Source: Maribellus sediminis (GTDB lineage Bacteria > Bacteroidota > Bacteroidia > Bacteroidales > Prolixibacteraceae). Taken from it: DNA of 64,000 nucleotides. Positions 25,853 through 35,137 of this stretch are shown here, piece after piece. The first letter of the stretch is position 1. Every line of letters starts with the position of its first letter. The notes below the pieces were generated by a model. It was not told the DNA's origin, did not search any database, and saw nothing but the letters and a program-made list of their open reading frames with translations. The stretch spans positions 372,001 to 436,000 of the forward strand of contig NZ_WXUB01000002.1 in NCBI RefSeq assembly GCF_011799805.1. The letters run 5' to 3'. The translations under genes were made by a program, and so were the position numbers.

Positions 25853-27379
25853 CTACTGCAACTGAAGCAACAATACAGAATGTGCAGGAATACTAATGTT
25901 TAGTTGTTTATCTCGAACTTCTGCCGTCGAAAAATCCGATAAGCTCACTTTTTCTTCTTTACCAAAATCGTTATAATCAGTATAACTATTACTTGTCAGA
26001 ATTTTTGCATCTGCAACCTTTAGATCTTTATTCAACGAACAATTAATAGTAACTGTTTTATTCGGATTGGCATTGGTAATTGTAACGCTAACCACACCGT
26101 CTTTTTCAGAAGCAGAGGCTGTTATGGCCGGTATTGATTCTCCTTCAAATGAATAGTTTTCTGTTTGTAACTCTATAGGAACAAGGTTGGCATCCTGATG
26201 CACATTATACATTTTAAATATGTAATAAGTAGGCGTTTTAACCATTTCCTTACCCTTTGTAAGAATAGGTGACTGCAATACATTTACGATTTGTGCGATA
26301 TTAGCCATGCTTATCATATCAGCATGATTATTAAATATGTTCAGGTTAATACCTGCAACCAATGCATCGCGAACCGTATTTTGCTGTTGCAAAAAACCGC
26401 CTTTTGTTCCGGGCAATTGATCATACCATGTTCCCCATTCATCAACAATTAGTTTAACTTTGCCTTCTTTGTCGTATTTACGCATTACTGCAAGATGTTG
26501 ACTAATATAATCCTCAATTTTCATGGTTCCATGCAATGTTGAGAAATACATATCTTCTTCAAAATCTATTGATGATCCCTTGCTCCCCCAGTTACCGGTA
26601 GGCAACGTATAATAATGCATAGAAACACCTTGTGTAAGATTGAGTTTTCCTTGCAGTTTAGACATAATAGTCTCGGTCCAGTGTGTATCGTCGGCCGAAG
26701 GGCCGCATATCACCTTCTGATAACCATTACCCCTGATATAGGCGGAATAATTTCTGAAAAGATCGGCGTAATAACCAGGCGACATTTCTCCGCCACAGCC
26801 CCATGTTTCGTTGCCGATCCCCCAAAACTTCACATCCCAGGGATCTTCTCGTCCATTCTCTTTGCGCAGTTCTGTCATCGGACTTTCATCACTTGAGGTA
26901 ACGTACTCTACCCACTCCATGGCTTCCTGAACAGAACCGGATCCAACATTTATACTCAAATAAGGCTCGGTACCAATCAATTCACAAAAATCTAAAAATT
27001 CATGAGTTCCGAAACTATTGTCTTCTGTTACCCCACCCCAGAAAACATTCACAATTGAGGGGCGATCTTCCTGTGGCCCTACGCCATCTTTCCAATGATA
27101 AGTATCTGCAAAACAACCTCCGGGCCACCTTAAAACAGGTACTTTCATTTCTTTTAAAGCTTCAACAACATCTTTTCTGTACCCATTAATGTTAGGTATT
27201 TCAGAATCTTTTCCAACATAAATTCCTTCATAAATACAAGTTCCTAAATGTTCAGAGAAGTGCCCATAAATTTCCTTGTTGATTTTAGGGCCTACAGAAT
27301 CCACGTTTAACACAATTGTATTCTGTGCAAATACGTTCACTACAAATAGAGAACTGATAACCAATAAACTAATTTTCAT
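25853..27379 (-). CDS. GH51 alpha-L-arabinofuranosidase
   Basis: Retaining exo-arabinofuranosidase of 508 residues, the standard single-module size. Signal peptide MKISLLVISSLFVVNVFAQ. The motif LRWPGGCFADTYHW (near 80) is typical of GH51. Acid/base Glu is in WGIGNETWG near residue 190 and nucleophile Glu in IVDEWGTWYDQ near 312. A C-terminal beta-sandwich ends in the usual hydrophobic strand. It would remove arabinofuranose, such as S-type xyloglucan side chains of Solanaceae, or work on arabinoxylan traces. It is preceded by a GH29 gene (148 nt) and followed by the GH2 (126 nt). Confidence 0.92.
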   Translation of the reverse strand: MKISLLVISSLFVVNVFAQNTIVLNVDSVGPKINKEIYGHFSEHLGTCIYEGIYVGKDSEIPNINGYRKDVVEALKEMKVPVLRWPGGCFADTYHWKDGVGPQEDRPSIVNVFWGGVTEDNSFGTHEFLDFCELIGTEPYLSINVGSGSVQEAMEWVEYVTSSDESPMTELRKENGREDPWDVKFWGIGNETWGCGGEMSPGYYADLFRNYSAYIRGNGYQKVICGPSADDTHWTETIMSKLQGKLNLTQGVSMHYYTLPTGNWGSKGSSIDFEEDMYFSTLHGTMKIEDYISQHLAVMRKYDKEGKVKLIVDEWGTWYDQLPGTKGGFLQQQNTVRDALVAGINLNIFNNHADMISMANIAQIVNVLQSPILTKGKEMVKTPTYYIFKMYNVHQDANLVPIELQTENYSFEGESIPAITASASEKDGVVSVTITNANPNKTVTINCSLNKDLKVADAKILTSNSYTDYNDFGKEEKVSLSDFSTAEVRDKQLNISIPAHSVLLLQLQ

Positions 27380-27527
27380 ATTTTGTTTTTTTTATTAACT
27401 GTATTTTTTTTAGTTCACATCCCTATCGACCACAGTTTTGCTATGCTATGCTACCCTGCACATCTGGTCGAACAATTACCGGGTGCTTTTTACAGCACTT
27501 AAATCACCGGCAACTAAACGATTTGTG

Positions 27528-29165
27528 TTATTCACTAAAAATTTTGAAGACAACAGCGATGTCATTAGGAATTGTTTTTGATTTTTCGATAACCAGCGAT
27601 TCTGAGTTTTGATTCCACTTTAGTTTTTCATTGCTTCCCAGCATTTCTATTTTTTTGATTTTCAAATCGCAATTAGCAAGCGCTAATGATTTTATAGTTA
27701 TTGTTTCTGAGGGAACTCCAAGTATCGTCGCGTAAAGAATGTCACCTTTTTGATTAAAGCGGATGTCCTTAGCAGTCATCTGAACTTTACCCTCGTTGAA
27801 TCCCTGTTCCTTCATAGGGTTAACCTCTTCAACAGACGGCCCCTCACCAAACACAATCCACGGACGGGTATCAAAAATACTCTCCTTGTTCACTTCCATC
27901 CAGGCAGCAATTCCTTCAAGAACGGCTACTTCTCTGCTGTCAATAGAACCATCGCCGCGAACCGGTATATTCAGTAACAAGTTACCGTTTTTACTAACGA
28001 TGTCCACCAGTGTGCGGACAACAGTTGCAGCCGATTTATAGGCATCGTCATCGTAGCGCCAGCGGCTGTAATGCCAATCGCCAATACAGGTGCAGGTTTG
28101 CCAGGCCAAATCCTGCCCTTTATCGGGGGCACCACGCTCAACATCCCATACCATGCACTTTTTCTGTTCGTCAGTCAAAATCTTCCCGAACAAAACGGCC
28201 TCCAGTTTGCCATTATGAGTTGCCATGTTGTGGTTGTAATAATGCGCCGCCAGCTTCAAGCCTGCATCGCTAACAGGATAAAGAGGAAGAGCGGTGTCAT
28301 CAAAATAAATCAGGTCCGGATTATACTTGTTAATCAAATCCATCGTGCGATTGTAGAAATTCTGGCAGTATTCCTTTGAAGGCGGAGTAATAACACCTTT
28401 CTGCCATTCCCAGCCCCAGCCTTTACTCATCTCGTGGTTTTGGGCATACAGTTCCTGAGGGTCGAGTCCTTCCCACCAGGTACCTTTTCCATCTGCTTTG
28501 GTTAACTTACCATCATAAGATACCCCTTTGTACTGCCCGGTCGTATCGGCTCCCTGGGCAGTTTCGTAAAAAGTCCATGCATGGGATGCATGCACACTGA
28601 TACCGAAAGGAAGTTGGTATTTCTTGGCAGCTTTGGCCCATCCCGTCATTATATCTTTTTTTGGTCCCACACGTACCGAATTCCATTCCTGGTACTTGCT
28701 GTCCCACAAATCAAGGTTATCGTGATGGTTAGCCATAGCAAAAAAGTATTGGGCACCGGTACGCTTATACAAGGCAACTAATTTCTCAGGGTTCCAGTTC
28801 TCGGCTTTCCAGTCGTGTATAACATCTTTAAAACCCACTTCCGAAGGATGTCCGTAATGTTCAACATGCCACTTGTAGTAGTCTGAGCCTTCATCATACA
28901 TACCGCGAGCATACCAATCGCCACGTTCCGGCTGACACTGAGGCCCCCAATACGCCCAAATGCCAAACGTGGCGTTGTGGAACCACTCGGAAACCTCGTA
29001 TTGACTAGGCGACTCCCAGGTAGGTTCAAACTTGCCTCGCTCAACAGGTTTTTTACTTTCATCTACAGGGGAAACATAAGTCTCCTGTGCCAATAAAGAA
29101 GAATAACAAAAGACACAAATAGCGGCAAAAAATATAGTTTTTATAGTAAGAGTTTGTGATTTCAT
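27528..29165 (-). CDS. GH29 alpha-L-fucosidase B, periplasmic
   Basis: Second GH29, 545 residues from the ATG at 29165; the open frame begins three codons earlier with TTG. Signal peptide ends SSLLAQ. It has a variant entry motif, FGIWAYWGPQCQPERGDWY, in place of the IHWGIYS form, and MANHHDNLDLWDSKY in place of QHHDGFAMW. The nucleophile is Asp in LIYFDDTALP near residue 290. A C-terminal beta-sandwich begins near 430. The active-site differences from the other two copies suggest a different linkage or sugar. It starts 13 nt after the GH42 stop codon, indicating cotranscription. Confidence 0.85.
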   Translation of the reverse strand: MKSQTLTIKTIFFAAICVFCYSSLLAQETYVSPVDESKKPVERGKFEPTWESPSQYEVSEWFHNATFGIWAYWGPQCQPERGDWYARGMYDEGSDYYKWHVEHYGHPSEVGFKDVIHDWKAENWNPEKLVALYKRTGAQYFFAMANHHDNLDLWDSKYQEWNSVRVGPKKDIMTGWAKAAKKYQLPFGISVHASHAWTFYETAQGADTTGQYKGVSYDGKLTKADGKGTWWEGLDPQELYAQNHEMSKGWGWEWQKGVITPPSKEYCQNFYNRTMDLINKYNPDLIYFDDTALPLYPVSDAGLKLAAHYYNHNMATHNGKLEAVLFGKILTDEQKKCMVWDVERGAPDKGQDLAWQTCTCIGDWHYSRWRYDDDAYKSAATVVRTLVDIVSKNGNLLLNIPVRGDGSIDSREVAVLEGIAAWMEVNKESIFDTRPWIVFGEGPSVEEVNPMKEQGFNEGKVQMTAKDIRFNQKGDILYATILGVPSETITIKSLALANCDLKIKKIEMLGSNEKLKWNQNSESLVIEKSKTIPNDIAVVFKIFSE

Positions 29166-29178
29166 TCCAACCAATCAA

Positions 29179-31221
29179 TTAGTTTATTTCAATAAATTCA
29201 GGTTCGTACGGAGCAATGGTAAAGTTACCCGTGTACTCTTTATCAAAGAGAATGCTCTTCGATTTGCCATTCATTTTAATTTCCTTGGGTTCTCCACTCA
29301 CATTCAAGTATAGGAAATGCCTATCGTCGATTTGCCTGGCCATTACACCTGAAGGCACATCAGGGCCTTTTTTGATGCCCAGTTCTTTGATCAGATCATC
29401 CACTATTCCGCCCAGCACGTTGCCGTTGGCTGGCAATCCAACATAAATTGCACGACCTTTACCGTAGTTGTTGATGGTCATTATTGGATAATCCTTGTCC
29501 AAACTGGTAAGCGTACCGATTACTTTTGCACTCTTAGGTTGAATGATATCAAACCTTGATGATTCAGTATCAATTGCTTTTCCCTTATAGCTGAATTCAA
29601 GCCTTTTGCCTTTGTAGCCTTTCCGCGAAATCTCGTTCATGGACTCAGTTTCTTCAAAGCTTGCCACTCTGATGCCAAATACATCGCTCAACATTCCGGG
29701 AAGTGTGGTTCTAAAAACCTGACCGGTGGTATCAACCATAGCTGAGTTCTCGGTCATAATCACAGTTCCCCCACCATTGACATAGTCACGTATTTTTTGG
29801 GCAGATATTGAATCCATCACCGTTACACCGGGCACAAACAAAAGCTTGTAATTGAGTTTACTTTGGCTTATTTCAAGCATTTTACAATCCATATTGCGCC
29901 AGTAAAACATACCCCAACATGCCTGTATCTGATTATCGTGTGACACCGGAAAAGTATTGCTTGCAATTTGACTTGGAAATGAATAGGCCAAGCCTACATC
30001 GGCCTTTAGTTTATACGGAAAATAATTTTCAATCTTTTTAAATTCAGTGGCAATCTGCTTGTACTCATTGTACTTGCGATTGGGTATTCCATCCCAGTCG
30101 ATCATCCCTTCGAGGTATTGCTCTTCACCTGCCCACATGCTTTGCCAGGTCCAGCCGCAAACCATTTGGTTGCCATACATCAGGGTGGCGTAAGCCGATT
30201 TTCGTATCGAATTCGGGACAGCCGTCATAGTGGTGAATTCACTGCACCAGAATGGTTTTGTGCTTTCAAACCGGATACGGGAAATCCCAAACAAGGCGTT
30301 CATAACTCCCCAATTGGTTACAAGCGAATTGCCCGGATAAAAACCGCAACCGTGGCGTGTCATTTTTCCGGAATAGGCAATCTCGGAATAATCAAAATAC
30401 TTCGAAGGGCTATAATACCAGGCATTGGTATTAGTCAGGGCATTCGGGGCGTTCGTGTTCACAACATCGAGTACTTTAAACAGGATGCCGTTTATCTCGT
30501 CTGAAATGAAACGTCTGAAATCGAGCATTTTTTCAGGAACATCGGTCAAATGAGTGGCTACCGGAAAGCCAATTTCTTCCCACTGGTTAAGCCTCCGCGA
30601 CCACCGTTGACCAGCCCAGGCTTTGTTAAGATTATCGATGGTTGAATACCTGATTTTAAGCCAGTCGATAAAACGTTTCCGCACCGTTTCGGAATACGAA
30701 ATTTTTCCGTCTCCCGATTCGTTGTCAATTCCAAAAGCCAGCAAAGCCGGATGATTGGCGTAGTGTTTCGTAAGCACATCGGTATACCGCAAGGCATATT
30801 TTTGGTAGTTTGGGTCGCCCACATCTTCCATATAACGATGATTGGGATAATGTACATCACCATTTTCATCAACTACATCAATCGATGGGAATTTTTGGTG
30901 CAACCAAATTGGCGCCGGTCGAATGGCGATATCGAGAATCACTTTTATCCCCGCCTCATCCATCATGTCCATCACCTGGTCAAACCATTCAAAATCAAAC
31001 TTGCCTTCGGAAGGTTCGTAGCTATCCCAGGCCAGGTGTCCGAGTCGCACACAAGTAAAACCGGCATCTTTCATCAGCTGGATATCAGATTTGATTTTCT
31101 CCATGTTTTTATCATCATGCGGATGATAATTAGCTCCAACATACAATTGCTGTGCACTTCCCGCCAATACAAAAAACAATAATGCAGCGATGGAAAGTAA
31201 AAGGTTTGTTCTAAATCTCAT
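29179..31221 (-). CDS. GH42 beta-galactosidase
   Basis: Predicted retaining beta-galactosidase, 680 residues from the ATG at 31221, which gives signal peptide MRFRTNLLLSIAALLFFV...AGSAQ. The open frame extends 18 codons further without benefit. GH42 features are GANYHPHDD near the start, LGHLAWDSYEPSEG, acid/base Glu in GIDNESGDG near residue 168 and nucleophile Glu in FWCSEFTTM near 327. The barrel is followed by the trimerisation domain (PGVTVMDSISAQKIRDYV region) and a short C-terminal beta domain. Family members act on galactosides and arabinogalactan oligosaccharides, and some on alpha-L-arabinopyranosides. GH42 is unusual in known xyloglucan loci. Confidence 0.85.
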   Translation of the reverse strand: MRFRTNLLLSIAALLFFVLAGSAQQLYVGANYHPHDDKNMEKIKSDIQLMKDAGFTCVRLGHLAWDSYEPSEGKFDFEWFDQVMDMMDEAGIKVILDIAIRPAPIWLHQKFPSIDVVDENGDVHYPNHRYMEDVGDPNYQKYALRYTDVLTKHYANHPALLAFGIDNESGDGKISYSETVRKRFIDWLKIRYSTIDNLNKAWAGQRWSRRLNQWEEIGFPVATHLTDVPEKMLDFRRFISDEINGILFKVLDVVNTNAPNALTNTNAWYYSPSKYFDYSEIAYSGKMTRHGCGFYPGNSLVTNWGVMNALFGISRIRFESTKPFWCSEFTTMTAVPNSIRKSAYATLMYGNQMVCGWTWQSMWAGEEQYLEGMIDWDGIPNRKYNEYKQIATEFKKIENYFPYKLKADVGLAYSFPSQIASNTFPVSHDNQIQACWGMFYWRNMDCKMLEISQSKLNYKLLFVPGVTVMDSISAQKIRDYVNGGGTVIMTENSAMVDTTGQVFRTTLPGMLSDVFGIRVASFEETESMNEISRKGYKGKRLEFSYKGKAIDTESSRFDIIQPKSAKVIGTLTSLDKDYPIMTINNYGKGRAIYVGLPANGNVLGGIVDDLIKELGIKKGPDVPSGVMARQIDDRHFLYLNVSGEPKEIKMNGKSKSILFDKEYTGNFTIAPYEPEFIEIN

Positions 31222-31359
31222 AGTCTTTTTTTTAGTAACGAGGAGGCCATTCATTAAATTTTTTCTCCCTAACAATGACCTTTCTTTGTTTGCTTACACC
31301 TAATTATCAATATAATTACTTAAAATTTGTCTTATTTTCAAGTTTGTAATTCGTAGAAA

Positions 31360-32970
31360 TTATTTCTCAAAAGCAGAGTACCTATTTTTCGGATTCGCTT
31401 CATAATCAAACCAATCAAAATCGGCAGGATTGGTGTTGGCACTTCCATTACCCGATGCATACATTCCGATAAAAACACCAATGAATCCGTGAATTTTTTC
31501 ATTCGATAATTCCTTTGTGGCAGCCGTTCCAAGTAATATCGCTTCTTTGCCTTTGGGGTGTACCCAAAATTTGTATTCCAATTCGGCTGCACTAATTTTC
31601 AGAATAACATCATCTTTTGATATTTCTTTAAATTCTTCGCTTTCAACTTTATCCTGAAGATACGTTTTGAAAAGCACCACCCGTTTCCCTTCGCGTTGGG
31701 TAATGACCAGGCAGAAATGATTGGCATCGTTGCCACGTACCACCAAACCTGCTTCTTCATTATCGGCCACAGGGACAAAACTCACTTTCGCCGAAGCCAC
31801 CATATTGAAGTTGGGCTGTCTGCGCCCAACAAAAGCAGGTGAATCTTTCTCGTTCAAGCTCACTTTTGAACCGTTTAGTCTCAAATAGCCGGGTTTCTCA
31901 GTCAACGACCAATCGGCCTCGTAAGGATTACGAAGGAAATTCCATTGCAAACCAAGCGTTGGGCTGCTGAAATCATCGCGAATCGGTTCTTTCTCCCACT
32001 TATGTTCCGGAAGATTCGGTACAGGAAATTCTTCCAGCATTACGCCGTTGTCGCCACCAATGGGCCAGCCATCGTCTGTCCATTTTACCGGTGCCAAATA
32101 AGTTTCACGACCTAAATGTTGATACCTTCCACCTTTTGGCCTGATTCCCAAACAAACCAGCCACCAGGAACCGTCTTGTAATTGCACCAAATCGGCATGG
32201 CCAATGGCCTGGAATGGACTTTCGGGATTATTCATATTAGAAATTACCGGATTGTATGGACTGGGCTCGAAAGGCCCGTAGGGTGATTTGCTTCGCTGAA
32301 TCACTTCACGGTGCTCGTAACCCGTACCACCTTCGGCCGACATCAGGTAATAATATTCACCAATTTTATACATGTGCGGCCCCTCAGGCGACGAACCACC
32401 CTGTCCTGTTGCTACGACTTGTAATGGTTTAATAAATTTTTTCTGAACAGGATCAAAAGTCCCGACCATAAAATTTCCATCATTACCAGGGCTTACCCAA
32501 TACATACTGTCGTTGGCAAACATCATTGACGGATCAACATACCAATTGCCTATCCAAACCGGATCGGACCAGGGACCTGCCGGGTTTGTAGCTGTTACGT
32601 AAAACACGCCTTGTGAACCTTTGCCACCATAATTGGTGCACGAAATGTAGAAAGTGCCATTGTGATAGCGAAGTGCGGGCGCATAATTACCGCCCGATGA
32701 ACCAGCCCCTTCCATCGGACAACTAGCCGGCCGATCTAAGGCATAGCCGATCATCTTCCAGTTAACCAGATCTTTGCTGTGATAAATGGGCAATCCGGGA
32801 TAAAACTCAAAGGTTGAGGTTACCAGATAAAAGTCATCGCCTACCCTGCAAATGCTTGGATCAGGGTTCATACCGGTAATTACCGGATTTTTATAGGTTT
32901 TCTGGCCGATAACGCTCCCTGCTGCCGTAGTGAGCAGGAACATAAATAATAGTAATCGTTTTATTTTCAT
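31360..32970 (-). CDS. GH43 beta-xylosidase/arabinofuranosidase
   Basis: Five-bladed propeller enzyme with a C-terminal concanavalin-like domain, 536 residues from the ATG at 32970. Signal peptide MKIKRLLLFMFLLTTAAGSVIGQ. The general base is Asp in GMNPDPSICR near residue 36, a pKa-modulating Asp is in WYVDPSMMF near 143, and the acid is Glu in SSPEGPHMYK near 195. The C-terminal half (about 330-530) is the beta-sandwich common in GH43 subfamilies acting on xylan and arabinan side chains. GH43 arabinofuranosidases are also found in the Bacteroides ovatus xyloglucan locus. Exact sugar is not readable. It lies 28 nt after the T9SS enzyme gene. Confidence 0.88.
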   Translation of the reverse strand: MKIKRLLLFMFLLTTAAGSVIGQKTYKNPVITGMNPDPSICRVGDDFYLVTSTFEFYPGLPIYHSKDLVNWKMIGYALDRPASCPMEGAGSSGGNYAPALRYHNGTFYISCTNYGGKGSQGVFYVTATNPAGPWSDPVWIGNWYVDPSMMFANDSMYWVSPGNDGNFMVGTFDPVQKKFIKPLQVVATGQGGSSPEGPHMYKIGEYYYLMSAEGGTGYEHREVIQRSKSPYGPFEPSPYNPVISNMNNPESPFQAIGHADLVQLQDGSWWLVCLGIRPKGGRYQHLGRETYLAPVKWTDDGWPIGGDNGVMLEEFPVPNLPEHKWEKEPIRDDFSSPTLGLQWNFLRNPYEADWSLTEKPGYLRLNGSKVSLNEKDSPAFVGRRQPNFNMVASAKVSFVPVADNEEAGLVVRGNDANHFCLVITQREGKRVVLFKTYLQDKVESEEFKEISKDDVILKISAAELEYKFWVHPKGKEAILLGTAATKELSNEKIHGFIGVFIGMYASGNGSANTNPADFDWFDYEANPKNRYSAFEK

Positions 32971-32998
32971 GATCAATTTTATACTTGTTGTTGACAAC

Positions 32999-34918
32999 TC
33001 ATTTTCTAAGAATCATTTTTTGTGTTGTTGCACTGTTTCCAACCTTTAGTTGGTAGAAGTACAGTCCGGCGGGCAATAAGCTTCCATCAAAATCAACGTG
33101 ATGGGTTCCTGAAGGCAATTTCTTGTTGATCAGATTTGAAATCTTATTTCCTGAATAATCAAAAACATCCAACACTACCAACGCATTTAATGAAGTTCGG
33201 AATTGTATGGTTGTAATATCGGTGAATGGATTGGGAAAATTCGTCAGATCCGATCCGTTTTTCAGCTCACTTGCAACCGATGTTGGGTATAGCAGATTGT
33301 CACCTGCTTCAATCATAATAAACTGAACCGAGCGCGCGGGAACCTCTAGTTTTATAGAACTACCTATTGAAAAAGCGTTTGCAGGAATAGTCTCAAGTGT
33401 CTCACGAGGTCCCCATTGTGTCCCCGTTGGTCGCTCCTCATTGACGGTTACATACATCGAAAAATCGCCATTATCAGTACCTCCGGTTAATGAGTAATTA
33501 TAATACTGATCTCCGACACCAATCTTCAGTGGATCTATTTTTACAACTTGTGCAGTTTTCCCTTTATTTACAAGTACAATCCCGGTTTCGCCAGAAGCAA
33601 ATTTAGAGGCATAGGCCAAAATTGTGGTGTTATCTGATGTGGCATTAATTACATGATCGCCGGTAAATTTTTGGGTATAATACGCATAATAGAAATCAGG
33701 CCGTGGCTGCCACCTTAAACTTACATCATCGCCCTGATAAAACATACCATCTTCGCCTGAGGCGAGTAGCCACCTGGCACCCAACCCAAAATTATTCTTA
33801 ATCAATTCATTATAGAGAATGGTAGCCTGCATTCCATTTATGTACGATTTTCCCATCGACTCATTGGCAGAATTATAATTCACATTATACTCTGTGATAG
33901 CTACAGGTTTAGGAGAAGCGTTTTTATCAGCAATATCCTGCTGAATAAAGCTGATGTTTTTCTTGGGCTCAGTAGCCGCGACTGACAACAAATTTTCCGC
34001 GTTAGCATCCGTTCCAAAATAATTGTGCATTACATAGAAATCGGCGCCATCGCCAATTTCGCTAAACACCCCTTCATTCCAGATTCTGTCCACAGAATTC
34101 CAACTCGTCGTACCATCATAATGCAATACTTGTGCCCCAATATATATTTTGGCACCCACGTCAGCAGCAGCGGCTCTCATCGAATCGGCAAAAACCCTGA
34201 AATGCTGTCCGTAAAGCTGACCTGTTATAATTTCGGGCTGCCCATCCTTATTGGTACGGGTATCGATCTTCCAACCGGCTTCCCATGGACCGGCATTTTC
34301 GTTTCCAATTTCCCAAAATTTCGTCCTTCCGTTATCGTAACGTACCCACTGAGCGGCCAGATGGGCAGCCTGCGCTACCGGATTATCGCTCAATCCGTAA
34401 CGGGCATAACCATAGTTGATAGTAATGAGCCCCTGCGAGCCGGTTTGCTCACGTAATTTATAATAGTTCCCGGTTGTGGTAGGCCAGTCATTTTTTCCTG
34501 AAATGGCGTAAAACTTTACTCTTTCTCCCGATGAATCATAAGCAGAATCCGGGACATCGGAAGGAGCACCATTCCAGAAAAAGATATTGGACCAACTTCC
34601 TCCCGGAAACCGTATTAAAGAAGGATTCAACAGTTGGGTGTTTTCCACAAACGTAGGATTATCGGTGTTATTTCCCATCCAAACAGCTATGGCATTTCCA
34701 AAAACATAGTTGGAAATTTTGCCCAGTGTATCGGCTGATAAAGTAACTGTAACAGTTGGCGAATTTACCGTTTTGCTTGCCGTCACCGAGCCTGGGATTG
34801 TAGCGTTTTTAGGCGTAAAGTCTTCTAAAAAACAATTCGTTTCCTGTGCCAAAAGCGATGTTGTACAAAAGATCACAGAACACAATGATGCTATAATTTT
34901 AAGTTTAGCGTTTTTCAT
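32999..34918 (-). CDS. Clan GH-A glycosidase with T9SS sorting domain
   Basis: A 639-residue secreted enzyme whose family I cannot settle; GH39, GH30 and GH51 relatives are candidates. Signal peptide ends SLLAQ. A TIM barrel carries acid/base Glu in FWEIGNENAGPW near residue 205 and nucleophile Glu in VAITEYNVNY near 345, the spacing of clan GH-A. LIRFPGGSWSNIFFW near 95 recalls arabinofuranosidases. A beta-sandwich follows. The last 80 residues (FPNPFTDITTIQF ... LPAGLYFYQLKVG ... KMILRK) are a type A T9SS C-terminal sorting signal. It should therefore be exported through the outer membrane by the type IX system. No other gene in this window has such a tail. Confidence 0.78.
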   Translation of the reverse strand: MKNAKLKIIASLCSVIFCTTSLLAQETNCFLEDFTPKNATIPGSVTASKTVNSPTVTVTLSADTLGKISNYVFGNAIAVWMGNNTDNPTFVENTQLLNPSLIRFPGGSWSNIFFWNGAPSDVPDSAYDSSGERVKFYAISGKNDWPTTTGNYYKLREQTGSQGLITINYGYARYGLSDNPVAQAAHLAAQWVRYDNGRTKFWEIGNENAGPWEAGWKIDTRTNKDGQPEIITGQLYGQHFRVFADSMRAAAADVGAKIYIGAQVLHYDGTTSWNSVDRIWNEGVFSEIGDGADFYVMHNYFGTDANAENLLSVAATEPKKNISFIQQDIADKNASPKPVAITEYNVNYNSANESMGKSYINGMQATILYNELIKNNFGLGARWLLASGEDGMFYQGDDVSLRWQPRPDFYYAYYTQKFTGDHVINATSDNTTILAYASKFASGETGIVLVNKGKTAQVVKIDPLKIGVGDQYYNYSLTGGTDNGDFSMYVTVNEERPTGTQWGPRETLETIPANAFSIGSSIKLEVPARSVQFIMIEAGDNLLYPTSVASELKNGSDLTNFPNPFTDITTIQFRTSLNALVVLDVFDYSGNKISNLINKKLPSGTHHVDFDGSLLPAGLYFYQLKVGNSATTQKMILRK

Positions 34919-35137
34919 GTTTTTATATTTTAAGCAGCAAGACCGACTTCAGAAGTCAGAAGACAGAAGTGATTTAATGATTCTTCCGAATACTGACGTA
35001 ATGCCGGGATTCTTATTCACTTATCGATTTAGTACTTTAAATTTTCATTCTTCTTGTTCTGAATGTACAGGTTAGTCTGTAAATTAATTCCAGACGGCAT
35101 CCAGCCAACAGAACAATAGAACCAGCTTCTATTATCT

